Shown: in pieces, positions 55,399-64,000 of the stretch
Numbering within the stretch: position 1 is the stretch's first letter
Layout of the letters: every line of letters starts with the position of its first letter
Source: Ctena decussata
Taxonomy: Eukaryota; Mollusca; Bivalvia; Lucinida; Lucinidae
Reading direction: 5' to 3'
DNA: 64,000 nucleotides
Assembly: GCA_963989385.1 (NCBI GenBank)
Contig: OZ022501.1
Span: 98,850,502 to 98,914,501 of the forward strand
Position numbers and translations under genes: made by a program
Notes under the pieces: generated by a model
Database searches by the model: none
What the model saw: the letters and a program-made list of their open reading frames with translations, nothing else
What the model was told of the DNA's origin: nothing

Positions 55399-57122
55399 CC
55401 GTAATCGCCCCATTTACCGCACGGTGCACTTAACTCTTTCAAAATTGCAACAAAAAAGGTGTGGTTAAAAACGTTTCTAATAACCGCACACTCATAACGA
55501 AAAAAAAACCAACAAATGAACAGTCAAAATAGTCGGCAATACGGATTGGGGTGTTCGAAGTGTCATGAAAATATTTAGTGTTCGAACTATTTGAATTGCC
55601 AATTTCTGGGAGAAAAACGATCTCATGTCAAGTCGCAAATTATATCTCATACCTCTCAGTATTAAATATGTCCTCCTTATGTATGTTTTTCATTCTCTTC
55701 ATCCTTCTTCAATATTCCAAATAAATAAGCTGGGCCATGTAGCGCAATCGGTAGGGCACCTGACTCATAAGTCAGAGGTCCTGGGTTCGATACCCGGTCT
55801 GGCCACATACTTTCGTTTCTCCTTCCGCTGATTCACAGTTGTCAATTACTGGCGAAAGTATGTGCACTTAGTACTGGTTAACCGCTTAGGAAGTCTAAGC
55901 CTGCCCAGGAATAGTGTGGTTAGGTCCCGACATGTCCATAGCTGTTTACCTTGGACGTAAAGCAATAAATCAATCAAAAAACCAAAATAAATATTTCGAA
56001 AGAAAGGAAAGTATTTCAACACATTTACGATGACCTAATATGTGATGTGATTGTTTAAACACATTAGGTAAGTTTGTTAGTGCTCTGGCTATTCATTCAC
56101 CACAAGTTCACGGGCTTCTATTAATAACACACACATTCTAATTCTGGAAGATGGGGTCCTTTTGATCTTTCCTATTTCTTTCTGCCCTATATTACGTCCA
56201 AGGGTGCAGAAATATTGGCAATGTGTCATGAGAAAGGTACCGTATTACATGTGCAAACAGCAAAGCCTTAGACCAGTCTGCGCATCTTTAAACAATTATT
56301 TTGCAAACTATCGGCGAATCCTGGAGATTTGTTAGACTGATCACTGTTCGCAAATGCACTGTATGGTGTGGGTGTTTGCTGATCGGATGTATTCTGAGGC
56401 CCTTTTGAGGCCCACGAACCAGCTATGTCAATGATAAACCTATCCTATGGCTATCGTGAACTTTGTTTAAATGCACAGACCATGCATATGCGCAGGCTGG
56501 TCGCTTCGTTCAGTTTGCCATGTATTCAGACTGATTTTGTCAGGAAGCAAGAGTTTGTCGTTATGACAATTTATTTCTTTTGCAACCCGGGTTTCTCATC
56601 TGCCGTTCATGTATCTTTCCCAAACGCACTTTGGTGCATGTGCACATTATCGCTATATATGAGAAATATTGCTCTTGAGAAATGGCGCTTTTTTGCAGGT
56701 ACGAAAGGCAAAGACTCAGTTCAGCCTGCGCACCCCCGCAACCTCATAACTTCGTAAGCTCGATCCTTCTCGGATCAACATGTACATTCCCATTGTTGAT
56801 GCAGACAGAGAATACGCTAATCAGATGGCGCAGATGTGTAAGCTGATCCGAGTCCGCTGTTCGCACTCATAACACTTCAGCCAGCTTCGTAAATATCGGC
56901 GAGGATGCCCGATTGACAGACCGATAGAGTTGCTCACTTCGAACATTGCGTCGGGAAAACAAAACTGAAAACACTGTAGCTGTTGAAACAGTAATGGAAA
57001 GTTGAACTTGATGCATTTTGTGAGTTTCAAAAGGAAGAAGCAGTGAGCGCTTGTGCATTTTTTCCGGAAATGGCCTTGGTGTGCGGTAATAGGGGCATGT
57101 GCGGTAAATGGGGCGATTACGG
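55399..57122. mobile_element. 1.7-kb TIR element with TA duplication, SINE inside
   Basis: CCGTAATCGCCCCATTTACC..GCAC at the left is inverted at the right end (GTGCGGTAAATGGGG..), flanked by TA at 55397-55398 and 57123-57124. No transposase was recognised. ORFs inside (for example 56425-56757 and 56821-57270) show no family features. A SINE-1 copy lies within. Confidence 0.72.
55730..55976 (+). mobile_element. SINE-1, copy 2
   Basis: Same head (A box TAGCGCAATCGGTAGGGC, B box GGTTCGATACC) and body as 529-803, with small deletions. CCAAATAAATA and CCAAAATAAATA on either side look like a decayed target duplication. Confidence 0.82.
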
Positions 57123-57204
57123 TATTATGGAATTTCAACTCACCAGAAAGCCATGATACATATAAGAATAATAATAGTGATCTGTATGAATCTGTTACTG
57201 CACC

Positions 57205-57925
57205 AACTGTTAGCTCTGAAGTTTCAATGTTCTGGGGCCTATGAAAAGGGAGATATGGGGCTGCAGGCAAAAACTAAACATGTGGTACGTTTTCCTGAAA
57301 GTAGGTCACAGTGACCCAGTTTTGTTGGAGGTGACATGGACTGTTAAGGTGGATGCACTGATGAAGTTTCAATGTTCTGGGGCCAATGAAAAGGAAGATA
57401 TGGGGCTGACCTCAAAAACTAAATATGTGGCACTTTTTCGTGAAAGCAGGTCACAGTGACCTAGTTCTGTTGGAGGTGACCTGAGGTGGGTAAGGTGCAT
57501 ACACTGATGGAGTTTCAATGTTCTGGGGCCTATGAAAAGGGATATATGGGGCTGCAGACGAAAACTATTAAATATATGTGGTACTTTTTCGTGAAAGTAG
57601 GTCACAGCAACCTAGTTTTGTTGGGGGTGACCTGGAGTGATAAGGTGCATGCACTGATGAAGTTTGAATGCTCTGGGGCCTATGAAAAGGGAGATATGGG
57701 GCTGCAGACAAAAACTAAATATGTGGTACTTTTTCGTGATAGTAGTTCAGTGACCTAGTTTTGTGGGAGCCAATTAGTGTTTTTGTGGGGAATAGTGTGA
57801 TGAAGTTTCAAGGTCCTAGGGTCTATCAAACTCAAGATATTGCTGTTAACGAAGGGACGGACAGAAGGATGGACTGACACACCAACACCAAACGGGGGAC
57901 TATATCTCGCTGACCGCAAGCGGGC
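57205..57925 (+). repeat. HINE-like family H, four units of about 140 bp
   Basis: Units contain 'gaagtttcaatgttctggggccnatgaaaaggnagatatggggctg' and 'gtgaaagnaggtcacagtgacc'. Ends with GGGACGGACAGAAGG and a hairpin GACCGCAAGCGGGCT near 57912-57926. Confidence 0.6.
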
Positions 57926-57954
57926 TCGATAACAAGACCTGTCATTGGGAAAGG

Positions 57955-58130
57955 GTAGCTTGCTTGACGGCGCCTTGCCCATCACATAAAAAACATTAAC
58001 GTAAAACTTTAACATTTTGCTAACGCCAACGCCGCTGCCGCAAACACCGATGCTGACACCAACTCCAACGCCGACTCAGGGGGTAGTACAATAGCTCTTC
58101 CTGAACTTCCCGACATGACCTTGCCCCTGT
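57955..58130 (+). repeat. HINE-like family I, 3' fragment
   Basis: A CGCCAACGCCGCTGCCGC-type tract (58025-58075) followed by 'gtagtacaatagctct' recalls the 3' end plan of the other families. Confidence 0.4.
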
Positions 58131-58154
58131 GCACAAGTCCAGAGTTGCACAAGC

Positions 58155-58762
58155 ACTATTCTTGAGTGCAAGTTCGAGCAGTTAAATCACTGCCATACAG
58201 TCCAGACCTGGCCGCAAGTGATTATCTGTTTCGAAATTTGAAGTCCCACTTGCGTGGAAAGAGATTTCGGGACAATGATGAGCTCAAGGCTTCTACAGAG
58301 GCTTGGTTTGAGGACCAAACAGACGACTTTTATTTCAAAGGCATAGACTGCTTAACAGAAAAGTGGGTCAAATGCATTGAAGTAAAGGGGGATTATATTG
58401 AAAAATAATGTTGATTGGTTGGTTGATTTGATGCTTAACGTCCACGGTAAACAACTAAGGTCATGTCGGGACGGTCAGTTAACCTAACCACACTATTCCT
58501 GGGCAGGCTTAGACCTCCTAAGCGGTTAACCAGTACTAAGTGCACATACTTTCGCCAGTAACTGACAACTGCCCTTCTTGAATCAGCGGAAGGAGAAACG
58601 AAAGTATGTGGCCAGACCGGGATTCGAACCCAGGACCTCTGACTTACGAGTCAGGTGCCCTACCGATTGCGCTACCCGGCCCGGCCGAAAAATAATGTTG
58701 AAACCATCTTCCAATCAGTGAGTTAAACCCCGAGGTCTACGAACTTATTGAACTCCCCCCGT
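58155..58762 (+). pseudogene. Mariner transposase relic (C-terminal part) with 3' TIR, split by a SINE
   Basis: 58166-58408 encodes the end of a mariner-family transposase: YSPDLAASDYLF (third catalytic Asp of the D,D34D motif), SHLRGKRFRDNDEL, FYFKGIDCLTEKW and CIEVKGDYIEK, then a stop. Only about 80 of some 345 residues remain and the first two catalytic Asp are absent. After the SINE at 58415-58686 the mariner text resumes and ends in CGAGGTCTACGAACTTATTG.., a mariner-type terminal repeat, near 58762. Non-functional. Confidence 0.82.
58415..58686 (-). mobile_element. SINE-1, copy 3, with 15-bp target duplication
   Basis: Minus-strand copy of 529-803, nearly full identity. GAAAAATAATGTTGA is present on both sides (58400-58414, 58687-58701). 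It sits directly behind the transposase stop codon of the mariner relic. Confidence 0.92.
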
Positions 58763-58785
58763 ATCTGTAAACATATTCAGTTCAC

Positions 58786-59010
58786 CTTATTAACAACTAA
58801 AAGATATTTCACTTCACTTCCACTGGAAAGTTTGAAATCTCCCATTTCCCACACAGCGTCAGGTAACACTTTTCGTATTTCCTGAGCAATAACTCTGGTG
58901 TCTTTCCGATGGCTCTCTGGCATGCCCACATGATCAGCACAGTCATCACTGAACTTGTAATTATAAATCTTCATTTCCTGGACTTTCTTGAGCTGTTCTT
59001 TAGAGTCAAC
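58786..59010 (-). CDS. MYRF: MYRF exon: intramolecular-chaperone (peptidase S74) domain
   Basis: 225 nt, 75 codons, phase 0 at both ends. Acceptor TCTTTTTTACAG (ends 59011), donor AATAAG|GTGAAC (58785). VDSKEQLKKVQEMKIYNYKF.., VIAQEIRKVLPDAV and KYLLVVNK are hallmarks of the MYRF self-cleaving ICA/S74 domain, which trimerises and cuts the ER-anchored transcription factor to free its DNA-binding part. The Ser-Lys catalytic pair lies N-terminal to VDSKEQL, so it belongs to an upstream exon beyond 64000. This is the best evidence for the gene's identity. Confidence 0.85.
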
Positions 59011-60224
59011 CTGTAAAAAAGAGAATGGTAATCATTGCAAAATTATTTCCCCTTACATAACTTGATTATCTCCCTTAGTAAAAAAATACATGAAGGTAAG
59101 GGAGGTTAATGTTTATTTCCTTTATCATAAAAGGGGGGGGTATCAATAAGGTGGGTTTTCTGCATCCTACCAATGTTTTCTTTTTTTAACTGATGGTATA
59201 CTCTAATGTGTCTAGTTTATTGAACCATATGTGACTTTGGTCGGAAAGCCCTACTAACTGAGCTATGGGTTCAAAGAAGTGGGTGGGGTAATCCAACATG
59301 GTTTTAGCCTGTCTTGTAAAAACATTCTCATTTGGTAGAAGAGTACAGCAGACAGACAGGATTTGATAAAATGATTAACAGAACATCTAAACTACATTTC
59401 CATATCATTTTATTTGGTTTAATTTGAACATATGTTGTCAAAAAAGACTTCCTTTGACATTCAACATTTTTTTTATATTTTTGTCCTCAATTTTCAATAT
59501 TTCTTGGCCTTATGGTTAAATAAACAGACCAGTTGTCATCAAACTAATGTCAAGGAAGCACCCTGACCAGGACATTCGGATGATGTGACCAGAATTTCAC
59601 AACCACCTAGTTTTCATGGTTGACTGAACACATAAAATTGCTCAGAAGATGTTTTTTTTCATTTAATTTTGACCTAGAATTAGGAACCTTTGGCCAAATT
59701 ACCATTTTAACTGCTATATTATGCCCTACACCCCTGTCACTAAAGGTGAAAGAATACATATTGGCTTCAGATCGGATCTCCTTGGCGTCTGCATCTGTGT
59801 CTGGGTCACATACTTTGACCTTGGAAACAAGGTCAAGGTCAGATTTTGATGACCTTGACCTTGTTTCCAAGGTCACAGAAGGACTTAATATGTGACACAT
59901 ACACAATTGCAGATGCCAACGAGATCCGCACTGAAGCCAATATGTATTCCCTCACCTTTAGTGGCGGGGGCGTGGGGCATAATATAGCAGTTAAAATAGT
60001 AATTTGACCAAAGGTTCGTAATTCTAGGTCAAAATAAAAAGAAAACCATCTTCCAAGCAAGTTTATGTGTTCAGTCGACCATGAAAACTATGCTATTGTG
60101 ATATTCTGGTCACATCATCTGAATGTCCTTCTCAAGGTACTTCCTTGACATGAGTTTGATGATAACATGTCTGTTCATTTAACAATAAGGCCAAGAAATA
60201 TTGAAAATTGAGGTCAAAAATATC

Positions 60225-62020
60225 AAACCAGAGGACCATTGGTCCTGTAGCTCACCTGAGTCCATTCATCCTTAGCACTCAAGAGTAAGAAACACTGAAG
60301 TAAGTTGTACAATTCAGCCTAATTTCAACTTTGACTGAGTTGTTATGCTTGTCCTAGTAAATATTAGCAAGTTTGATGAAGTTACAATAAAAAAAAAAAC
60401 ATGTTTGTAAAACTTTTTGCCTAAATATTGCAGTAACACAGAAATAAATGCCAATTTGCACTTTTCCAAATACAAGTTTATGGAAACTTTAAAATGCCAT
60501 AGTAATGAAACCATGTAGGCAACAATAATAAAAAACAATCTTTACGTAGTGGCTAATGTCATGAACATGTATGCAAAGAATCAGCTTCATCCCCCTAAAT
60601 GGTTTTTGAGGAAAAGATTTTTAAATATTTTTTTCCAAAATATTTCCTTAATATTGCCATGGCAACAAATCATATTCGGCAATTTTGGACAAAATTAATA
60701 GGAATCATAGAGGACTACTCAAGCAACATTTCTGTAGATAAAAAATCCAAAAATAACTGCAGGGAGATAGCAAAAACTGCAGCTTTCCATTTTTCCCATT
60801 ATATTTAAACGGAAACTATAAGTTGTCATACCAACCTATCCGCTGAAGCAATTGCCATAAAAAAATGTGATTCTATAGAGGCTTGTACAAAGATCCGTTC
60901 TGTAAAGTTTGAGCTTTATCGGCAACATAGTTTCTGCAAAAATGATATTTTAATATTTTTTCTATTTTTAACCATTCGGTTGCAATGGCAATCAGCCAAA
61001 TTGTGCAATTTACATTAATTTCATGTGGTTGATAAAGGACTACTCAAGGAACATTTCTGTAAAAGTTTTGTCAAAATATCTGCAGTGACATAGCAATAAA
61101 TACAAATTTTCAATTTTCCCATTATAAGTCAATGGCAACTTTAAGTTGCCATAGCAATCAAACTGCTGGAGCAATTGCCAAGAAAAACAGTTTTTTTATA
61201 GACGGTAGTACCTAGATCCTTTCTGTGAAGTTTGAGCTTTATTGGTTGTATAGGTTCTGAGTAGATGATTTTTGAAAATCTTTTCTATTTTTAACCATTC
61301 GGTTGCCATGGCAACCAGCCTAATTGTGCAATTTACATTAATTTCATGTGGTTGACAGAGGACTACTCAAGGAACATTTCTGTAAAGGTTTTGTCAAAAT
61401 ATCTGCAGTGACATAGCAATAAATGCAAATTTTCAATTTTCCCATTATAAGTCAATGGCAACTTTAAGTTGCCATAGCAACCAAACTGCTGGAGCAATTG
61501 CCAAGAAAAACAGTATTTTTATAGACGGTAGTACCTAGATCCTTTCTGTGAAGATTGACCTTTTTTGGTTGTACAGTTTCTGAAGAGATGATTTTTGAAT
61601 ATTCTTTCTATTTTTAACCTTTCGGTTGCCATGGCAACCAGCCTAATTGTGCAATTTATATAAATTTCATGTGGTTGATAGAGGATTACTAAAGGAACAT
61701 TTCTGTACAAGTTTTGTCAAAATATCTGCAGTGACATAGCAATAAATGCAAATTTTCAATTTTTCCCATTCAAGTCAATGGAAACTTTAAGTTGCCATAG
61801 CAACCAAAGTTCTGAAGGGATTTGGATAAAAAACAGTATTATTGGTTCCCCCTGCCTATAGATGCTATATATGAAATTTGGTAACAATGGGCCTTGTAGA
61901 TTCAGAGGAGATGTCTTTTGAAAATATTGACGGACGACGGACGACGGACGGACGGACGACGGACGACGGATGCCTGCCTATACTATAAGCTCACCTGTGA
62001 GCCTTCGGCTCAGGTGAGCT
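60225..62020 (+). mobile_element. HINE family C, full length, in the palindrome arm
   Basis: Starts AAACCAGAGGACCATTGGTCC, with units of about 330 bp as in 13462-15230. It has a GACGGACGACGG tract (61930-61970) and the hairpin GCTCACCTGTGAGCCTTCGG..GGTGAGCT. The host site is CAAAAATAT followed by an A run. Confidence 0.78.
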
Positions 62021-63666
62021 AACAAGAGGGCCATGAGGCCCTGAATCGCTCACCTGAACAATTGACAAAGTGGGTTTTTCTGCAACTGTCAAAATATGAG
62101 TCTTGGGTCAAAAGTCAAAGAATGACCATGACCTCTTGTACTCATAAATCTTCATGTACTCATTTAGACAACCATATAAACCATTTTTCAGGCCAAAATC
62201 TTCAAAACTTTCCATGAAATCTTATGTTCTGGCATTTTCCCATAAAAAGGTCAAGGTAAACCCAAGGTCATCATTTGAACAGTCTTGGTAGTACTCTAAT
62301 ACTACATGCTACTTACCAAGTTTCAAGGTCATAGGTGTATTGGTTCTGGAGAAGAAAAATATTAAATGTTTATAGCATAAATGGGTATGGCGGCCATGTT
62401 GGTCATGTGACCTGGACCATTTGAACAAATTTTTGTTCAATCAACCCCTCTGGCTCTATATGAAAAGTGTTTACAATTCGCCTTTTGGCTTTAAAGGAAA
62501 TGTCTGAAAATGTCAAAATATGAGAGATCTGGATCAAAGGTCAAAGAATGACCGACCTCTTGTACTCATAATTCTTTTTCGTTCCCTCAACCCCTGGAGG
62601 CTCTATATGAAATTTGGTTTCAATTGGCCCAGTGGCTGTTGAGAAGATTGTTTGAAATTGTCAAAATATGAGAGTTCTGGGTCAAAGGTCAAAGAATGAC
62701 CTTGACCTCTTGTACTCATAAATCTTCATGTACTCATTTAGATGACTGTAGATATCGATTTTCAGCCCAAAATCTTCAACAGTTTTCAAGATATCTTATG
62801 TTCTAGCATTTTCCCATATAAAAGCACAAGGAAGCAAATTTGACCTTGCCGTAAAAAAGGTCAAGGTCAACCCAAGGTCATAATTTGAACAATCTAGGTA
62901 GTACTCGCACACCCAATGCTACATACCAAGTTTCAAGGCCATCGGCCTATTGGTTCTGGAGAAGAAGATTTTTTCAGGTTTTTACCATATATGGGCATGG
63001 CGGCCATGTTGGTCATGTGACGCAACCCGTATGAATAAATTTTCGTTCCCTCAACCCCTGGAGGCTCTATATGAAATTTGGTTTCAATTGGCCCAGTGGC
63101 TTTTGAGGAGATTGTTTGAAATTGTCAAAATATGAGAGTTCTAGGTCAAAGGTCAAAGAATGACCTTGACCTTTTGTACTCATAATTCTTCATGTACTCA
63201 TTAAGATGACTGTATATATCAATTTTTAGCCCAAAATCTTCAACAGTTTCCAAGATATCTTATGTTCTTGTGTTTTGCCATATAAAAGCACAAGGGAGCA
63301 AATTTGACCTTGCCGTAAAAAAGATCAAGGTCAACCCAAGGTCATAATTTGAACAATCTAGGTAGTACTTGCACACCCAATGCTACATACCAAGTTTCAA
63401 GGCCATCGGCCTATTGGTTCTGGAGAAGAAGATTTTTTCAGGTTTTTACCATATATGGGCATGGCGGCCATGTTGGTCATGTGACGCAACCCGTATGAAT
63501 AAATTTTCGTTCCCTCAACCCCTGGAGGCTCTATATGAAATTTGGTTTCAATTGGCCCAGTGGTTTCAGAGGAGAAGTCGTTTGAAATTGTGGACGGACG
63601 ACGACGACGGACGCCGGAGCCTGCCTATCCTATAAGCTCCCCCGGAGCCTTCGGCTCAGGTGAGCT
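62021..63666 (+). mobile_element. HINE family E, full length, head-to-tail with the family C copy
   Basis: AACAAGAGGGCCATGAGGCCC starts at the base after the previous GAGCT. About three to four units. Ends with a GACGGACGACGACGACGG tract and a CCCCCGGAGCCTTCGGCTCAGGTGAGCT hairpin. Confidence 0.78.
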
Positions 63667-63951
63667 AAAAATGCTAAATGTCAAACGAAGTCCTTTTTGA
63701 CAAAATATGTTCAAATTAGACCAAATAAAATGATTTGGAAATATAGTTTAGATGTTCTGTTAATCATTTTATCAAATCCTGTCTGTCTGCTGTACTCTTC
63801 TACCAAATGAGAATGTTTTTACAAGACAGGCTAAAACCATGTTGGATTACCCCACCCACTTCTTTGGACCCATAGCTCAGTAACTAGGGCTTTCCGACCA
63901 AAGTCACATATGGTTCAATAAACTAGACACACTAGAGTATAACATCAGTCA

Positions 63952-64000
63952 AAACAAGAGGGCCATGAGGCCCTGAATCACTCACCTGAACAATTGGCAA
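63952..64000 (+). mobile_element. HINE family E, 5' end at the window edge
   Basis: AAACAAGAGGGCCATGAGGCCC then CTCACCTGAACAATTGGC, as in 62021. It again enters an A run of the palindrome's right arm. Confidence 0.7.

Larger units (their letters stand above)
59177..63951. repeat. Large inverted repeat (about 665-bp arms), right arm split by two HINEs
   Basis: Left arm 59177-59841, loop 59842-59849, right arm 59850-60224 plus 63667-63951. Near the centre the arms are perfect (GACCTTGGAAACAAGGTCAA..). Further out they are roughly 85-90% similar by eye. The right-arm text joins across the HINE block, as shown by the unbroken left arm. Confidence 0.85.

Noticed and set aside
56821..57270. 149-codon minus ORF and the plus ORF at 56425-56757
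   Set aside because: Inside and across the end of a TIR element, with no transposase motif; probably chance.

Overview
The window looks like nuclear DNA of a bivalve mollusc. The genes have introns, tRNA-derived SINEs are present, and long arrays of Helentron-like interspersed elements (HINEs, the 'pearl' type described from bivalves) carry tandem cores, (ACGG)n microsatellites and terminal hairpins. The organism is inferred from repeat style only. Roughly three quarters of the 64 kb is transposable-element (TE) DNA.

Host gene. On the minus strand I assembled six exons (five better supported, one weak) that match the C-terminal half of a myelin regulatory factor (MYRF) homologue. They are 58786-59010 (intramolecular-chaperone/S74 domain), 54425-54474 (weak), 52931-53028, 52115-52308, 51067-51159, 18046-18184 and 6936-7201 (C-terminal lumenal domain). 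Splice sites and codon phases agree across every junction from 54425 to 7201. The gene therefore spans nearly the whole window, with one intron of about 33 kb (18185-51066). The coiled-coil and transmembrane exons expected after the S74 domain were not found, and the final exon probably lies left of base 1. A separate coiled-coil exon (43969-44127) does not fit the MYRF phase.

Mobile DNA. The large intron holds a nearly intact autonomous Helentron in the same orientation (30014-37544). It encodes a herpesvirus-tegument-like (C76-type) cysteine protease, a basic repeat array, a DUF6570-like zinc region, an HUH Rep with two tyrosines, a PIF1-type helicase and a C-terminal APE-type endonuclease. 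A one-base insertion splits it into two reading frames. Around it lie many HINE copies of several core families (here named A to I). They are often nested, and the insertion points that can be read fall in A-rich sites. Other elements are a 427-bp TRIM LTR element with identical LTRs, several TIR elements and MITEs, tRNA-derived SINEs with clean target duplications, a mariner relic, and two hammerhead-ribozyme-like motifs.

Region by region. 1-6.6 kb: HINEs of families A, B and E with a SINE. 6.6-18.2 kb: the last two visible MYRF exons, separated by a HINE split by a 7.6-kb TIR element that itself contains nested HINEs. 18.5-24.1 kb: SINEs, TRIM and MITEs. 24.2-28.9 kb: a TIR element inserted in a SINE. 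29-37.9 kb: a ribozyme, a SINE dimer and the Helentron. 39-49.4 kb: HINE arrays of families E, F, G and B with a coiled-coil exon. 50-54.5 kb: MYRF exons between MITEs. 54.6-58.8 kb: MITEs, a TIR element and a mariner relic. 58.8-64 kb: the S74 exon followed by a palindrome of about 665-bp arms, one arm of which is loaded with HINEs.
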